Source: Candidatus Altimarinota bacterium (GTDB taxonomy: Bacteria; Patescibacteriota; Gracilibacteria; Absconditabacterales; Absconditicoccaceae). From it: a stretch of DNA of 64,000 nt. Below are positions 1-11,816 of the stretch, piece after piece. The stretch lies in the NCBI GenBank assembly GCA_021734475.1, contig JAIPIU010000007.1, forward strand, positions 1 through 64,000, read 5' to 3'. Each line of letters starts with the position of its first letter. Position 1 is the first letter of the stretch. The notes under the pieces are model-generated. The model worked only from the letters and a program-made list of their open reading frames with translations. It was not told where the DNA came from and did no database searches. The translations under genes were made by a program, and so were the position numbers.

Positions 1-214
1 CAAACATAATAGTATGATAGAATCAATTGTAACTCTGTCATCCAGCACTCAACTTAGCATTGAATGTATATCTACAATGAAGTTTTAGATCACTTCATGA
101 TAATGGACTTATATAAAAACTTGGATCTGCAGCAAAAACTGTTGTTGATATTCACAAAAGAATTCAAAACAAAACAAACAGAACCAAAACAAATCTTTTA
201 ATTTGAAAATTCAT
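1..214 (-). CDS. Secreted protein with cohesin-like domain (5' part only)
   Basis: The gene runs off the start of the window, so only its first 71 codons are visible. An ATG at 214 opens a signal peptide (positive MNFQIKR, hydrophobic core, cleavage likely after TVFA). After it come a PSFYISPLSG segment and AKLSAGGQSYNGFYHTIMF. This resembles the opening strands of cohesin-type domains, in which a short strand and SG turn precede a strand with GGQ-x-NG and a hydrophobic strand. It lies 32 bases downstream of the dockerin-bearing gene on the same strand, so the two probably share a transcript and may bind each other. The domain call rests on pattern similarity over a short stretch. Three in-frame TGA codons in the signal peptide and mature start read as glycine. 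Confidence 0.6.
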
Positions 215-246
215 TTTAAAAAAGATCATAAAATAAATAAAAATTT

Positions 247-2508
247 TTATCGATTAAACAAAGGTTGAAATCATATATCAGCATAAAAAGAAATATCTTC
301 CATTTCAAAATTAATTCATATAATTGCTATATCAGAAGCATTTACTGCGACATCTCAATTTAAATTTCTAGGATCCAAAACTCATATTCAATTATCAAAT
401 AATCAATCGGCAACTATAATTGCTATATCATTTCAGTTAATCATATAATCATAAACTCAATTTGTATTTTTTAGATCTCATGCAGTTTGATACCTATATC
501 CGTCATCTTGAGACAGGTTTTTTTGTTGAGTTCAATAAAGATTTGTTCAAGTTGTAAAATCCAATAACATCAAACCACTATTTTGAACAACAACAAATCA
601 ACTTATATAAGATGATAATTGAGATTGTCATTTATATACAACATAATAGGTTCAAGCTGAGATTTCTTCAATAAAATTTCAGGTTCATACTATATTTGTA
701 CCTATTTCTCAAGAATAAACAAAATTTTTAGATTCATCATAAAATATTATAATTCAAGAGTTATCTAAAGTAGTTACACGATTACTAGGATAAACTTTAA
801 CTATAAAATTTCATATTCTAGTAAGTAATACAACATTTCAACTAGCTCATGTTAAAATAGCTTTTATATTAGTACCAGAAAATATAAGTTCTATTCAAGT
901 AAATTGATCAAGTAATGTTCATGTATTACCATCACCAGAATAAATAGATATTCAATAATAAGTTTCCTGACAATCTAAATATCATGTAATAAATCATGTA
1001 AAACTTGGTATCAATCAAGAAGCATAACTAACATATAAGTCAGTATATGGATAGAGTATAGGAGTTCAGGTTCATATTTGTGTATATATATAATCACAAC
1101 ATTGCAATTCACTACAATCTGGTCTAGTAGTAAAAGTATAATCATTTATACTATCTACATTATTTTCCATATCTTCAGCATATACTGATACTTTAATAGT
1201 TCATGATGCTGGGAAATCTACATGATTTGTAATATTTATATAATAATCTGGTTGATTAGCGGATCAAGGAACTCAAGTTAAATTCAAATCATTACCACTA
1301 AATATATATGGTCAATAATCAGTTCAATTGATTCAAGATAAAGTAATTTGTATAGATCAACCATCTACTCATGCCCAATCATCTTGAATTCATAATTGAA
1401 CTGGAGCAGATAAATTAACAAAGATAGCTCAATTAGAAGGTACAAAAGTTCATAAAGCTCGTGGAGATACAGGAGCATTAAAATTAATTACTCTTTGAGT
1501 TGCACTATTTCATTCACGATCAGCAACATTAATAGTTACTTGAATTGTTTTTTCTATTCAATAATCAAATATTTGTCATGATGATATTGTAATACTATAA
1601 TTTTTATCATTATCTTGCCAAGTTCTACCATTTCATAAAGCTGTAACTCATAAACTACCTCACGTAAAATTCTTTCATGTTCAATTTCAAAATATATTTA
1701 ATGTAAATGTATTTAGATTTATTCAATATTGATTAGAAATAGTTCATCATGGATTTCATGTCCATACAGTACCTCATCATGTTCGTATATATGGTACATT
1801 GGATCAAGCAACTCATGCAGCCTCATTCAAAGATAAAGAAATTCAATTTAAATTACTTATTTTTGTCGATCAATTCGATGGAAAAGAAACTGATATACTA
1901 GGATTGTTTGTATCATCAACACATGGTTCTTGTAAAATATTATATGTTCATGTTAAACGAGACATTTGTTCTACAGGATCTATCATTTCAACTCATCATG
2001 TACGACTCAAAGTAGTTTCGGTAGTAACTAATCAAGACACATATTCCATACCAAACGATCAATTAAACGTAGATACATTATATAATGGTGCAAATTTTAT
2101 AGTTCAATAAAGTCAATTACTTCAATTATAATCAGTAGATGTATTAGTACGATCTACTTGTAAAATAGTTGTTCCTCAACCTCACCAAGAAGGAGATCAA
2201 TCAGATGATCGATTCAAAAAAGTATTAGAACTAGCATTAAACAAATCAGATCTAAGTATAGAAACACCAGAAGATGTAGAATAATAAAAACTACTTGGAT
2301 CTAAAACTAAATGAAAACGTCATCATCTAATTGAATCTCACTGTGTATTTATTCTTACACCCAATGTTTCATTACATCACTGTTGATAAGGATAAGTAGT
2401 TGATCATGTATCAAAATAATAATATTGAGCAAAAACAACTCAAAAAGATAATGATACAAATCAAATTAAAAATAAAACATTTAACTTAGCAAAAAATCTC
2501 AATCTCAT
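247..2508 (-). CDS. Secreted modular protein: N-terminal cohesin-like domain, C-terminal dockerin-like calcium loops
   Basis: This 753-aa reading frame has no TAA or TAG inside it and dozens of TGA glycines. Residues 1-27 form a signal peptide ending VVFA. Residues about 45-150 look cohesin-like (GVRINTQGDSIRGGRFHLVL, then DPSSF and a later TIKFAP strand). The middle is beta-rich, with Ig/bacterial surface-repeat character (VINFNAPVSP, TIKVSVYAED). The C-terminus carries two 12-residue loops spaced like EF-hands, NGVYDYMINGND at roughly 688-699 and NLNGDVAVNASD at roughly 711-722. Both are followed by MAII, as in type I dockerin repeats. Such proteins assemble extracellular complexes through calcium-dependent cohesin-dockerin contacts. 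Having both partner types in one protein next to another cohesin-like protein suggests self-assembly or a surface scaffold. Function is inferred; no catalytic domain was recognised. Confidence 0.7.
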
Positions 2509-2892
2509 TTCTGAAATTTTTAAAATAAATAAAATGAAAAAATACTAGTTCTTAAGTACTCAAAAAATATAATAATTTTATCAGGGAATAGCTTCATAAA
2601 ATTGTTTTAGAATACTATAAATAAAATACTAAATATAACTACATCAAGCTTTAATAAATAAATATAAAAAGTCAATAAAAAAAAAGAAAATAATAGGACA
2701 AAATAAACTAAAAATAATATTAATATTGACTAAATATAATTTAAATAAACAAATAAATAATTTATATTAGAAATTCAAGTTATTAAGCCATTAAAAAATC
2801 ACTAAATAAAACATATTGAATAATTATAATTTTTTTATATTATCATTTTAACATTGATTTAAGATTTTATATTTTAGTTTTGAGTTTGAGTA
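2509..2892. other. Gene-free AT-rich stretch between divergent genes
   Basis: This stretch separates the start of the minus-strand dockerin gene from the start of ung on the plus strand. It should hold two divergent promoters. I see only A/T-rich sequence with no convincing -35/-10 pair, no stable hairpin and no open frame with protein-like composition. Confidence 0.6.
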
Positions 2893-3588
2893 ATGTCTAT
2901 ATCTGTCGATATTAATAATGTCAACATAGAAAATAGCCGAAAAGAAGAGTTAAAAGATGAGTTTTTTAAACCATATTTTTTACAAATTAAAGAATTTTTA
3001 TTAGAAGAAAAAGATAATTGAAATATAGTTTATCCAGAGTGAAAAGATATTTTTAATGCATTTAACCAAACTCCATTTAATAAAGTTAGAGTAGTTATAT
3101 TAGGTCAAGATCCATATCATTGAGAATGAGAAGCTCATTGATTATGTTTCTCAGTACAAGATTGAATTAAACAACCACCATCATTAAAAAATATTTTTAA
3201 AGAAATAGAATCAGATTTATGAATAACTAAACCTCAGTCATGAAATCTTACTAAACGAGCTCAACAGTGAGTTTTACTTTTAAATGCAGTTTTAACAGTT
3301 AGAAAAGATTCTCCTGCATCACACAAAAACATTTGACGACATACATTTACAGATGAAGTAATAAAAAAATTATCAGATAAAAAAAATTGACTTATATTTT
3401 TATTACGATGAGCATTCGCACAATCCAAAGAACAATTTATTGATTGATCTAGACATATAATTTTAAAAGCAACACATCCATCACCATTCTCTGTTTATAG
3501 AGGGTTCTCATGATGTAAACACTTCTCACAAATAAATAAAATTTTCAAAGATAGATGAGAAAAAGAAATTAACCGAAAATTAGATTAA
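2893..3588 (+). CDS. ung: Uracil-DNA glycosylase, family 1
   Basis: This 231-aa enzyme removes uracil from DNA as the first step of base excision repair. Its hallmark motifs are the water-activating loop GQDPYHG at residues 71-77, followed by EGEAHGLCFSV, and the DNA-intercalating loop HPSPFSVYRG from residue 195. The canonical loop is HPSPLS, so one residue differs. LLLNAVLTV corresponds to the LLLN-x-x-LTV strand of the family. The second glycine of GQDPYHG and four more in the next 20 residues are TGA, which is strong direct proof of UGA=Gly. Length is normal for the family. The gene converges on recG, with the two stop codons 4 bases apart. Confidence 0.96.
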
Positions 3589-3592
3589 TTTT

Positions 3593-5674
3593 TTACACCA
3601 AAACATCTCACATTTTTTCGTTCAAATATTTTTTTAATAAATCCAATCATTCTAAATTAGGATATTTTTCCAGTAACCATTTAGCTCATTCTTGAACTTT
3701 TTCTATAAATTTTAAATCTGAAAGAAAATTTAAAGGTATATCAGACTCTCAAGACTGCATAGTACCAAGTATTTCTCACGCTCAACGATTTTGTAAATCC
3801 ATTTCTGCTAACTTAAATCAATCACTAGTTTCTTCCATAGATTTCAATCTTTTATATGTATCTCAAGATTTATTTTTCGTTTCCAAAAAACAATAAGATT
3901 GTAAATCAGATCTTCAAATTCTACCTCTAAGTTGATGAAGTTGAGACAAACCAAAACGTTCAGAATTTTTTATAATCATTATAGTAGCTTCTGGTACATC
4001 AACTCACACTTCAATTACAGTAGTAGACACTAATAAAGATATTTTTCAAGATTTAAATTTATTCATCATCTCATCTTTATCTTTTGATTTCATTTTACCA
4101 TGTAATAATCAAATTTTTCACTTAAGTTCAGGAAACAATTCTTTTATTTCTTCAAATTGAGTCATAGCAGCTTTTAGCTCTTCCATTTTTTCAGACTCTT
4201 CAATCAATGGAGTAACTACAAAAACTTTTTGTCATTCATTTATTTTGGATAATATTCGCAATTTTAGTTTTATATATTCTTTTTCAGAAATTATTTTTGT
4301 AAAAATAGGTTTTCTACCTACAGGCATTTCATCTATTATACTAACATCAAACTCTCAAAAAAATGCTAAAGCCATAGACCTAGGAATAGGAGTAGCACTC
4401 ATTTGTAATATATGAGGACTACCAAATCTTTTTAATACAGCTCTTTGTTTTACTCCAAATTTATGTTGTTCATCTACTACAGCATATTTTAAATTCTTAA
4501 ATTCAACATCTTCTTGAAGTATAGCATGTGTTCAAATAATTACATCTATTCTTCATGATTTTAAATCAGATTTTATTTTATTTTTTTCTCATTTTGTCAT
4601 AGATCAAGTCAAAAGAGCCACGTTTAATCATAATGGTAAAAATAATTTAGCCAAAGTTCTATAATGTTGATTTGCTAACACCTCCAAAGGAGCTAAAAAA
4701 ACTGATTGTCATCAAAGTATTTTATGAGTATAATATGCTGCTATAGCAGCAACTACAGTTTTACCACTTCCAACATCTCATTGTAACAATCTCATCATAG
4801 GTTTAGATGAGTGAATATCTTCAATCAAATGTTTTATTACTTTTTTTTGTGCCATTGTAAGTTTAAATGGTAATTTTTTAATTATCAATTTAATCTCTTC
4901 CCAATTAGGTTTTCAAACATCTTTAAAATTTGATCATAATATATAATCATTTTTATTTAATAAAGAATACAACTGAATTCTAAGTAATCTATCAAAAAAC
5001 ACCCTATGAAAAGCTCTTTTATTTAATTCCATATCATTAGGAAAATGAATTTCTTTTATAGTATTTACTACATTCATAAGTTCGAATTTTTTTATGAATT
5101 CACTAGGTAAGTACTCGTCAAAAAATATGTCTACTTTGTCCATAAGTGATCGCATTTTTCTAGCAAATCGTCATGATTTAATTCACAAAAGCTCACTATA
5201 AACAGGAAAAAGTCTTCAACTTGCATATCATGATTCTCAATCAATATCTTCATCTTCTTGGGATTGAGTTTCTATAACTTCTGGATGTGAAAAAACTATT
5301 TTACCATATTTAAAACCAGGTTTTCATAATATCAGATATCGTTTATCTTCCTGTATTTTTTGTGCCAAAAATCAAGAATTAAAAATCGAAATATATCATT
5401 TTTTTCAATTTATATCTTCAAAACTTATATCATAAATTTTTTTTCTTCATCTCATAAAAACCTTCTTTGACAAAATTTTTCATTTTGTCATAATTTTATT
5501 ATTATCTTTAAAGAAAGTATCTGATGATATATCTCAAAGAGTTTTTATATTTGACCTATCTTCATAAGTTCTAGGAAAATATTCCAAAAAATCTTTTGGT
5601 GTATTTATTCAACTTTTTTCTAAAACAGACAAATATTTTGACGTAGTTTTTAATAAAGATTTTAATTCTTTCAT
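3593..5674 (-). CDS. recG: ATP-dependent DNA helicase RecG
   Basis: RecG (693 aa) remodels stalled replication forks and branched recombination intermediates. An N-terminal wedge/OB region (residues about 1-260) precedes the helicase core. The P-loop reads LLQGDVGSGKT near residue 297, the DExH-type box reads VVDEQHKFG near 404, and SATPIPRS and QLRGRIGRS mark later motifs. Several P-loop and core glycines are TGA. Length matches the bacterial family. The ATG at 5674 is the first in frame and begins inside a short intergenic repeat shared with the nusA upstream region. The 3' end abuts ung. Confidence 0.96.
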
Positions 5675-5693
5675 AATAAGCAATAACTAATAA
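5673..5693. repeat. 21-bp intergenic repeat, copy 1
   Basis: These 21 bases occur again, exactly, at 35603-35623. Both copies lie just upstream of a gene start, recG here and nusA there. Degenerate AATAACTAATAA-type words continue to about 5723, followed by a pyrimidine-rich stretch of CTTTCAACTTTTT type that is echoed near 40925-40965. It could be a promoter-associated repeat or simple slippage-derived sequence. Confidence 0.6.
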
Positions 5694-5807
5694 CTAATTA
5701 CTAATAACTTAATAACTAATTCCTTTTTACTTTCAACTTTTTGTTTGAAATTTATAGTATTTTAAATATAAGTATAGAACTTTTTTATTTATAGCTCAAT
5801 ACCACAT

Positions 5808-7724
5808 ATGAAAAAAGGAATACTATTCACGATAATATTTATAATAATAATGACAGGACTACTACAAGTATATAAAAATAGCAATATTATCTGAGATGAT
5901 ACAATCCAAACTATAAAAGAAAAAAAAGAAATATCATTAAACGAACGACTTTGATTATATAATTCATGAACTTTTTCTAATATTAAATTAATAAATGATT
6001 CAAAATTAGAATGATATAATTTTTTGTGAACATGAGAAGAAAAAACAATAATGGCTTTCAATAAAAGCTTAAAACAAGATCTTTTTGATTTATACCATTC
6101 TCAAAAGCCTATAAATACTTCATTAAATGATCTATGAATAAGCCTAACTTGAGCCACAAAGATAGAAGTAGAATTTACTGAAGCTTCAATATTCCAAAAA
6201 ATATTAGAACAAGTCTGACCATTAATCTTATTTATAATAATAATTTTCTTTTTTGCAAAGTTCGCATTACCAAAATGATGATGAATGCCATTTAATATGA
6301 AAATATGAAAACAAACCCAAAAAGAACAAAGTAAAACAAGATTTTCAGATGTAGCAGGAATGGAAGAAGTTAAAATGGAATTAAGCGAAATAGTTGATTA
6401 TTTAAAAAATCCTGAAAAATATCATAAAGTATGAGCAAGACATCCAAAATGAGTATTGTTATACGGACAACCATGATCTTGAAAAACATTATTAGCTAGA
6501 GCTGTAGCTTGAGAAGCATCTGTACCATTTTTTACAGCATCCTGATCAGAATTTATGGAAATGTTGGTTTGAATGTGAGCTGCAAGAGTTAGAGAACTAT
6601 TTTGAAAAGCAAAAGCAGCATGAAGAGCTATAGTATTTATAGATGAAATAGATGCTATATGAAAAAGAAGATGATCTTGATTTACATGATGACATCAAGA
6701 ACAAGAACAAACACTAAATCAGATACTAACTGAAATGGATTGATTTGATAATACTACAAAAGTTATAATAATAGCAGCAACAAATAGACCAGATACATTA
6801 GATCCTGCTTTATTAAGAGCTTGAAGGTTTGATAGAAAAGTAATGGTATCAGCTCCTACATATGAAGAAAGAATAGAAATATTTAATTATTATCTCAAAA
6901 AAAAGAAGATAACAAAGGAGGTTAAAATAGAATCTTTAGCAAAAAGAACTAGTGGTTTAGTATGAGCAGATATAGAAAACATAGCAAATGAAGCTTCTTT
7001 AAAAATAGCAAAAGAAAATAGAGAATATATAACAGTTAATGACTTTGAATATGCTTTGGAAAAAGTATTAATGTGACCAGAAAAAAGAGTTAAATCAATC
7101 AGAGAAGATGAAAAAAAGACGATAGCATATCACGAATTATGACATGCAATTACATCTCACATACTACCAAATGCTGATCCTGTAGAAAAAATATCTATAG
7201 TACGTAGATGACAAGCATTATGAGTTACATGGATATCTCCAAGTGAAGATAAATATCTCTATTCAAAATCAAAATTTATAGATGAAGTAACATCTCTATT
7301 GTGATGAAGAGCGGCTGAAGAGATATTCTTTTGAATAGAAAATATAACAACATGAGCTTCAAATGATTTTGAAAAAGCTACAACAATAATAAGAGATATG
7401 ATTACAAAATATTGAATGGACGAAGAATTATGACCAATTCTATATTCAGATCAAAACAAAGATGAATACAAATTATTCAAAAACTATAGCGAAAAAACAG
7501 CTGAGATTATAGATAAAAAAATAAAAGATTATTTATTCAAATGTTATGATAATTCAAAAAAAATAATAAAACAAAATAAAAAATTAATAGAAAAAATGTC
7601 TGAAGTGTTATTATGAAAGGAATATCTAACAAATGAAGAATTCAACCTTATGATGAATGATATTTCAACAGCAAAAGATCTAATGAAATGAATAGCTGAA
7701 GATAAAAAAAATTGAAAAAAATAA
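5808..7724 (+). CDS. ftsH: ATP-dependent membrane zinc metalloprotease FtsH
   Basis: FtsH (638 aa) unfolds and degrades membrane and short-lived cytosolic proteins. A first membrane segment lies at residues 4-20, an extracytoplasmic domain follows, and a second membrane segment ([18 protein letters not shown]) is near residues 148-165. The AAA+ domain has the P-loop GQPGSGKT at 219-226, [10 protein letters not shown] (Walker B) and the second region of homology ([20 protein letters not shown]). The zinc motif HELGH is at 442-446. Two of the three P-loop glycines are TGA. It heads a tightly spaced plus-strand run ending with dnaB. An A/T-rich gap with a pyrimidine-rich tract separates it from recG. 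Confidence 0.97.
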
Positions 7725-7748
7725 TTTTTAATAAGTATAAAATAAAAT

Positions 7749-8639
7749 ATGAAATCATTATATGTCCTAGATCGATTTACAAACAAGAATATAGAAATAA
7801 CAAACGTAGATGAAAAAAGCCTATCTGAATGCAAAGTATGAGATAAAATTGTTTATAATCTTGAAGATAAAAATAGTTGATCAAAGCTCTCGGTAGGTAT
7901 AAACCTATGACATTCTATATCTACAGATAGAAAATGAAAATTTGAAAAGATATTAAAATGAGAAGAAAAAGATGATTTTGATGAACAACAAAAATTTGCA
8001 TTAGAAATATTTCCCTTATTCAAAGAATCATTTAAAAAAAACTTCAAGTGATCAATTCCTGTAACCGCAAGATTTCATACATATGCAGATCAGATTTATT
8101 TTTTCTTTTATTCAGAAGAAAGATATATATTTACTGAATTTGTTAGATGATTAAGGGAAAAATTAGGTAAAAATATTTTTCTATTTCAAGTTTGAGCTAG
8201 AGATATGATAAAAATGTCACCAAACACAGATCATATAGCCTGATGTAATTGATTAAATTTATGTTGTAAAAGCTCTAGAGCATTACCAAGTGTTGAAATG
8301 GAGAATATAATATTACAAAATTTAGAATGAAGAGACATTGAAAGATTAAAGGGAAGATGTTGAAAATTAAAATGTAGTCTTATATACGAATTAGAACTTT
8401 ACACACAAGAAAGTGAAAAATATCCTAGCAAATGAACAGAGGTAGAATGTGAATCATGCGATGCAAAATGATTTTCTACGTCCTTCAATATAATGAGTTG
8501 AGAAGTTACAATAAAAACTGGTGAATGAGAAATATTTAGAGTACCAGTATCAGATATTAAAATTAAAAATAAAAAAGTTCAACAAAATAAAAAAATAGAA
8601 AAAAAAGATACTTGAAATAACAAAGATTTAAAAAAATAA
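7749..8639 (+). CDS. PSP1-domain protein, RicT/YaaT-like
   Basis: This 296-aa protein has a PSP1 core in its middle. The part from about residue 150 reads GARDMIKMSPNTDHIAGCNG, then LNLCCKSS, and later GRCGKLKCSLIYE. That follows the RicT/YaaT pattern of a GARD box, a cysteine pair and the LxGxCGxLKCCLxYE signature. The last box has CS instead of CC. RicT works with RicA and RicF as a Fe-S-containing complex that helps RNase Y mature mRNA in Bacillus; other PSP1 proteins act near replication. Here it follows ftsH by 24 bases and precedes a membrane TPR gene. Whether it binds a cluster is unknown; cysteines are retained at most expected sites. Confidence 0.75.
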
Positions 8640-8648
8640 CAAACTAAA

Positions 8649-9539
8649 ATGATTAAAATCTGAACTATTCTACGAATAATACTATGATTTATAGTAATTT
8701 GAATACCTGCATTACTAATAATTTTTCTAGCATCAAAAAAAATAATGAAAACTTGATGATTTTTAGAACAAAAAATCAATGAATTAAAAACCCTTAAAAA
8801 AATTAAAAAAGAAATACTTGAAAAAACAGTAGAAAAGAAAGAGGATTGAGAATCTGAACTAGATGTCGAAGAAAAAGACGAAATAACTCAATTATTAAAC
8901 AAAAACTTAAATAAACAAGAAATAGAAAACATTCAAAACATAAAAAAAGAAAACAATGAACAAAATGAAATAATAAATTCAAAACAAAAAAAACTTCTAG
9001 AAAGAATAACATATGAAGCATCTCTTCTAAAAAAAGATGGTAAAATAGATGATTATGAAAAAAAATTAATAGAATGATTAGCTATAGATCCAAATAATTT
9101 AGAAATAAAAAAACATTTAGCAGAATTGTATTTTACAATATGAGATCACAAAAAAGCTCTTTCATTATCAAAAAAAATAATAGAAGAAGATCCTGAAGAT
9201 CATAATGCAATACGACAAATATGAGAAATATATTTATTAACATGAGATTTAAAAACAGCAGAAGTCTTGGTTGAAAAAGCAATAAACTTAAAGCCAACAA
9301 ATCCTAAATATTACATAAGTATGGTTGAAATATTTTATAATACAGAAAGAAAAAAAGAAGCAATAGATTGTATGGAAAAAATAGTTAAACTGAGACCAAC
9401 AAATACAAATTATATAATGACCCTTGCATGATTATACGAAGAAATAGATGACAAAGATAATGCAAAAAAATATTATTTCAAAATATTAGAATTAGAACCA
9501 TCAAACGAAAAAGCAAAAAGAAAAATAAAAAACTATTAA
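8649..9539 (+). CDS. Membrane-anchored TPR protein
   Basis: The 296-aa product begins with one membrane helix (residues about 3-28), then a highly charged Lys/Glu linker likely to form coiled coil (residues 35-115). The rest, about residues 130-295, consists of tetratricopeptide-like helical pairs (EIYLLTGDLKTAEVLVEKAI, INLKPTNPKYYISMVEIFYN, LEEIDDKDNAKKYYFKILEL-type pattern). TPR arrays are protein-docking scaffolds, and with this topology the repeats most likely face the cytoplasm or outside depending on insertion. It starts 9 bases after the PSP1 gene, so the two are almost surely co-expressed. A specific partner cannot be named. Confidence 0.8.
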
Positions 9540-9567
9540 TATAGTTTTTTAATATTTCAGAGAAAAA

Positions 9568-10899
9568 ATGATTGCTAAGTATTATCAATTACTAAAAGAT
9601 TTTATAAATTTTGAATCATCTATAAATATTGCAGATGAATCAAAAGAATTAAAAAAAACTTCAAAGTGGTTAAAAAAAATATTCGAGGAAAATAAATTGA
9701 ATAGTGAAATAATAGAATGATATTGAAATTCAATCGTATATGCTGAATATGAAAACAATGAAAACTTACCAACTTGTCTAATATATTGAAACTACGATAT
9801 AATAGAAACTAAAAAAGAAAGGACTTGGAAAAATGATCCATTTTCATTGTTTATATGAAAAGAAAAAATATACGGTAGATGAACTGCAAATAATAAGTGA
9901 CAAATACTTATACATATGATATCTATATTTGAATTAATAAAAGAAAAAAATCTTTGATATAATATAAAATTCATAATAGATTGAGAAAAAACAATATGAT
10001 CTCCAAATACAAAAAAATTTATAGAAGACAATAAAGATAAATTAAAATCAGATTTATTTTTGATTTCTGATTGATCATTTATAAATGAAAAGCCTTGTAT
10101 ATGAATAAGTACAAGATGAAATATAGAATTATCATTAGAAATACAATCAACAGAGAATAATCTAGATTTAGAAACTTATTGATGAATAATTCCAAATGCC
10201 ATACAAGAGATGAGTAAATTGTTATCAAAATTATATGGTTGAAATCAGCAAATAAACATACCTTATTTTTATTATGAAGTAGAAGATATTCCATTTAACA
10301 ATATACTTAATAATAAAAAAATAGACTATGATCGAGATAACTTCAAAAAAGAAAATTGAATATGAGAAATATTTAAAGATAAAAATAATGATTATTTTTC
10401 TCAAATATGAATGAAACCAACGGTACAAATTACTGATATATCTTTATGAGAAGATACGACACCAAATAAATCAATAATACCTAAATCATCAAAAGCTGAA
10501 TTAACATTCAAGATAGTAAAAAAACAAGATCCAGATAAAATAATAAAATCATTTCAACAACGAGTAATTTCCAATATTCCAGATTATCTAAAATATCATA
10601 TATCTATAAAAAATAAATCTATGTGGACACAAATAGATACAAACAATAAATATTACGAAAAAGTTAAAAATCTAGCTGAAAATATATACAAAAAAGATTT
10701 ATTACAACAAAATATGTGAATATCTATACCGATATTAGATATAATACAAAAAGAAATAACAAAAAATATAATTATATTTCCATTGGCTAATAATGACTGT
10801 AATTATAAAGGTATAAATGAAAACTTAAATATAGAAAATATTGAAAAATGAATATTATTTAGTTTAAATTTATTTTCTAAACAAACTCAACTGTTTTAA
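9568..10899 (+). CDS. M20-family peptidase homologue lacking most metal ligands (pseudoenzyme)
   Basis: The 443-aa fold is that of M20 dipeptidases. It shows the family order YGxYD, W-x-x-DPF, YGRG-x-x-x-x-KGQ, GxxxIGS, SDG, and a C-terminal NEN segment. The key residues are changed, however: GHxD is GNYD, GRGxxDDKG is GRGTANNKG, the GEEEIGS base/ligand pair is GEKTIGS, and the terminal HxxNE histidine is lysine (NYKGINEN). Only the aspartate of SDG remains. Zinc binding and peptide hydrolysis therefore look lost while the scaffold persists in an intact frame. It lies 28 bases after the TPR gene and 22 before galU. It may act as a binding or regulatory protein. Confidence 0.8.
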
Positions 10900-10921
10900 T
10901 ATTTAAAAATAAAATAAACTA

Positions 10922-11716
10922 ATGGAATGAATTATTATTGCATGATGATATTGAACAAGGATGTTACCAATATCAAAAATAATAGCAAAAGAAATGATGC
11001 CAATTTGAGATAAACCTGTTATTCAATATATAGTTGATTGATTAGTTTGAATTTGAATAAAAGATATTATTATATTAACAACATGACAAAAAAGAATCAT
11101 AAAAGATCGATTCACTAATAATAAAGAAATTGAAAATATATTAGAAGAAACATGAAAAATAGAATATTTAGAAAAAATAAGAAGACCAATAGAAATAGCA
11201 AATTATAAATTTATTAAACAAACTAATCGATTATGAACATGATGAGCTTTATTACAATTAAAAAATCATATCAAAGAAGATTTCTTTTTTATTAATTTTT
11301 GAGATGCAATATATGATAAAAATGATTTTCAAAAAATCTTTAATAAGTTTCAAGAAACAAAATCTCCAGTAATATGAATAATACCTCAACCTATAGAAGA
11401 AACTTCAAATCATGGAGTTGCAAAAATTAATTGAGATAAACTTATAGAAATAGAAGAAAGTCGTGATATAAAAAAAGCTCCATCAAATTATATTCGAGAT
11501 TGATTTTGTATACTTCCATATGAAATATTCGAAATATTGAAAAATATAAAAAAAGAAAGAAATTGAAAGAAATTTCGTTTAGCTGATTGAATAAATATTT
11601 TATTAAAAAAAACAGATATATATACAGTAAAGATTGATTCTTACCGAGATATATGAAATATAAAAAAACGATTAAAAGCAAATAATAAAATATATAAAGA
11701 TTGATCTTTATTTTAA
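10922..11716 (+). CDS. galU: UTP-glucose-1-phosphate uridylyltransferase (GalU-type)
   Basis: The 264-aa enzyme would join UTP and glucose-1-phosphate to give UDP-glucose for surface polysaccharide. The N-terminal nucleotide loop is AGGYGTRMLPISK, followed by AKEMMPIGDKPVIQYIVDGL, which corresponds to the PKEMLP-x-x-x-KPxIQY box of GalU. Later boxes are GTGGALLQLK, NFGDAIYD (metal-binding aspartate) and GVAKI. It is slightly shorter than typical GalU proteins (about 280-300 aa). The family also includes other sugar-1-phosphate nucleotidyltransferases, so the exact sugar is not certain. Confidence 0.87.
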
Positions 11717-11816
11717 ATATAGACAGATATAGACAAAATTTTATATTTTTTCTAATTGATAATCGTATTATTTTTAATATAAAACAGTCACTATTTTTAA
11801 TGAGTACCAAAAAACA

